From assembly GCF_002251735.1 (NCBI RefSeq), contig NZ_NOXS01000024.1, positions 46,600 through 110,599 on the forward strand: a stretch of 64,000 nucleotides of DNA, read 5' to 3'. The DNA is from Elstera cyanobacteriorum (GTDB lineage Bacteria; Pseudomonadota; Alphaproteobacteria; Elsterales; Elsteraceae). A model generated the notes under the pieces. It searched no databases and was not told the DNA's origin. It worked only from the letters and a program-made list of their open reading frames with translations. Shown here piece by piece: positions 63,990-64,000 of the stretch. The translations under genes and the position numbers were made by a program. Every line of letters starts with the position of its first letter. Within the stretch, counting starts at the first letter, position 1.

Positions 63990-64000
63990 CGAGAGAAGCT

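Noticed and set aside
1..64000. CRISPR arrays, rRNA operons, prophage structural genes, transposases
   Set aside because: Looked for on both strands; no regularly spaced repeats, rRNA sequence, phage structural or transposase genes were seen.

Overview
The window is a GC-rich bacterial chromosome segment (mostly dense, short-spaced genes) that reads as an alphaproteobacterium, probably Rhodospirillales/Azospirillum-like. Grounds: a trxB - LysR (LsrB/VtlR type) - candidate AbcR-type sRNA arrangement, an ELM1-family gene, an Anbu proteasome operon, an Entner-Doudoroff sugar operon, and many chemoreceptors. No species can be named from sequence reading alone.

Layout. 1-3.0 kb (minus): DUF1365 (cut by the window edge), a COG2907 flavoprotein and DNA photolyase, a light/oxidative-stress type operon. 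3.2-4.1 kb: periplasmic MsrP. 4.3-8.4 kb: four-gene Anbu (ancestral beta-subunit) proteasome operon. 8.5-11.9 kb: MHS-type MFS transporter and EttA. 12-18.8 kb (minus): chemoreceptor and an RND efflux pump. 19.1-21.9 kb: serC-serA. 22-23.4 kb: small membrane protein and a reversed-architecture chemoreceptor-like protein. 23.8-31.8 kb: zwf-edd-glk-eda-hexR followed by an OmpR/EnvZ-type two-component pair, with a near-consensus HexR box upstream of zwf. 31.8-32.7 kb: AT-rich insert flanked by a 46-bp direct repeat of the kinase 3' end. 32.7-34.7 kb: cytochrome b561-PepSY pair and asd. 35.2-39.2 kb: polar amino acid ABC transporter with two tandem binding proteins. 39.3-40.7 kb: orphan HTH regulator and an AT-rich RelA/SpoT-domain gene. 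40.8-45.0 kb (minus): glucose-type ABC transporter. 45.4-50.2 kb: FtsK translocase without membrane segments, a low-Mr phosphatase/ArsC homologue lacking its catalytic Cys, and a globin-coupled chemoreceptor. 50.4-53.8 kb (minus): flavin oxidoreductase, candidate sRNA, LsrB/VtlR-like regulator, trxB. 53.9-58.0 kb (minus): double-PAP2 phosphatase, ArnT-like transferase, ELM1 homologue. 58.1-62.6 kb: Lrp regulator, greA, PilZ protein with a structured 5' leader, second MHS transporter, lipB. 62.7-64 kb: tRNA-Leu(GAG) and an AT-rich secreted RCC1-like gene.

How it works together. Glucose enters by the ABC importer, is phosphorylated by Glk and oxidised through Zwf, Edd and Eda under HexR; the adjacent two-component system resembles GltR/GtrS of pseudomonads, and a period-10 direct repeat upstream of the glucose importer is a candidate target. 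The trxB-LysR-sRNA locus may control ABC importers post-transcriptionally. Three AT-rich patches (about 31.8-32.6, 39.6-40.7 and 62.9-64 kb) look horizontally acquired. The signals I consider most worth pursuing are the repeat-flanked insert at 31.8-32.7 kb, the three-way-junction leader of the PilZ gene at 59.3-59.4 kb, the candidate AbcR-like sRNA at 51.6-51.8 kb, and the AT-rich alarmone-synthetase-like gene at 39.7-40.7 kb.
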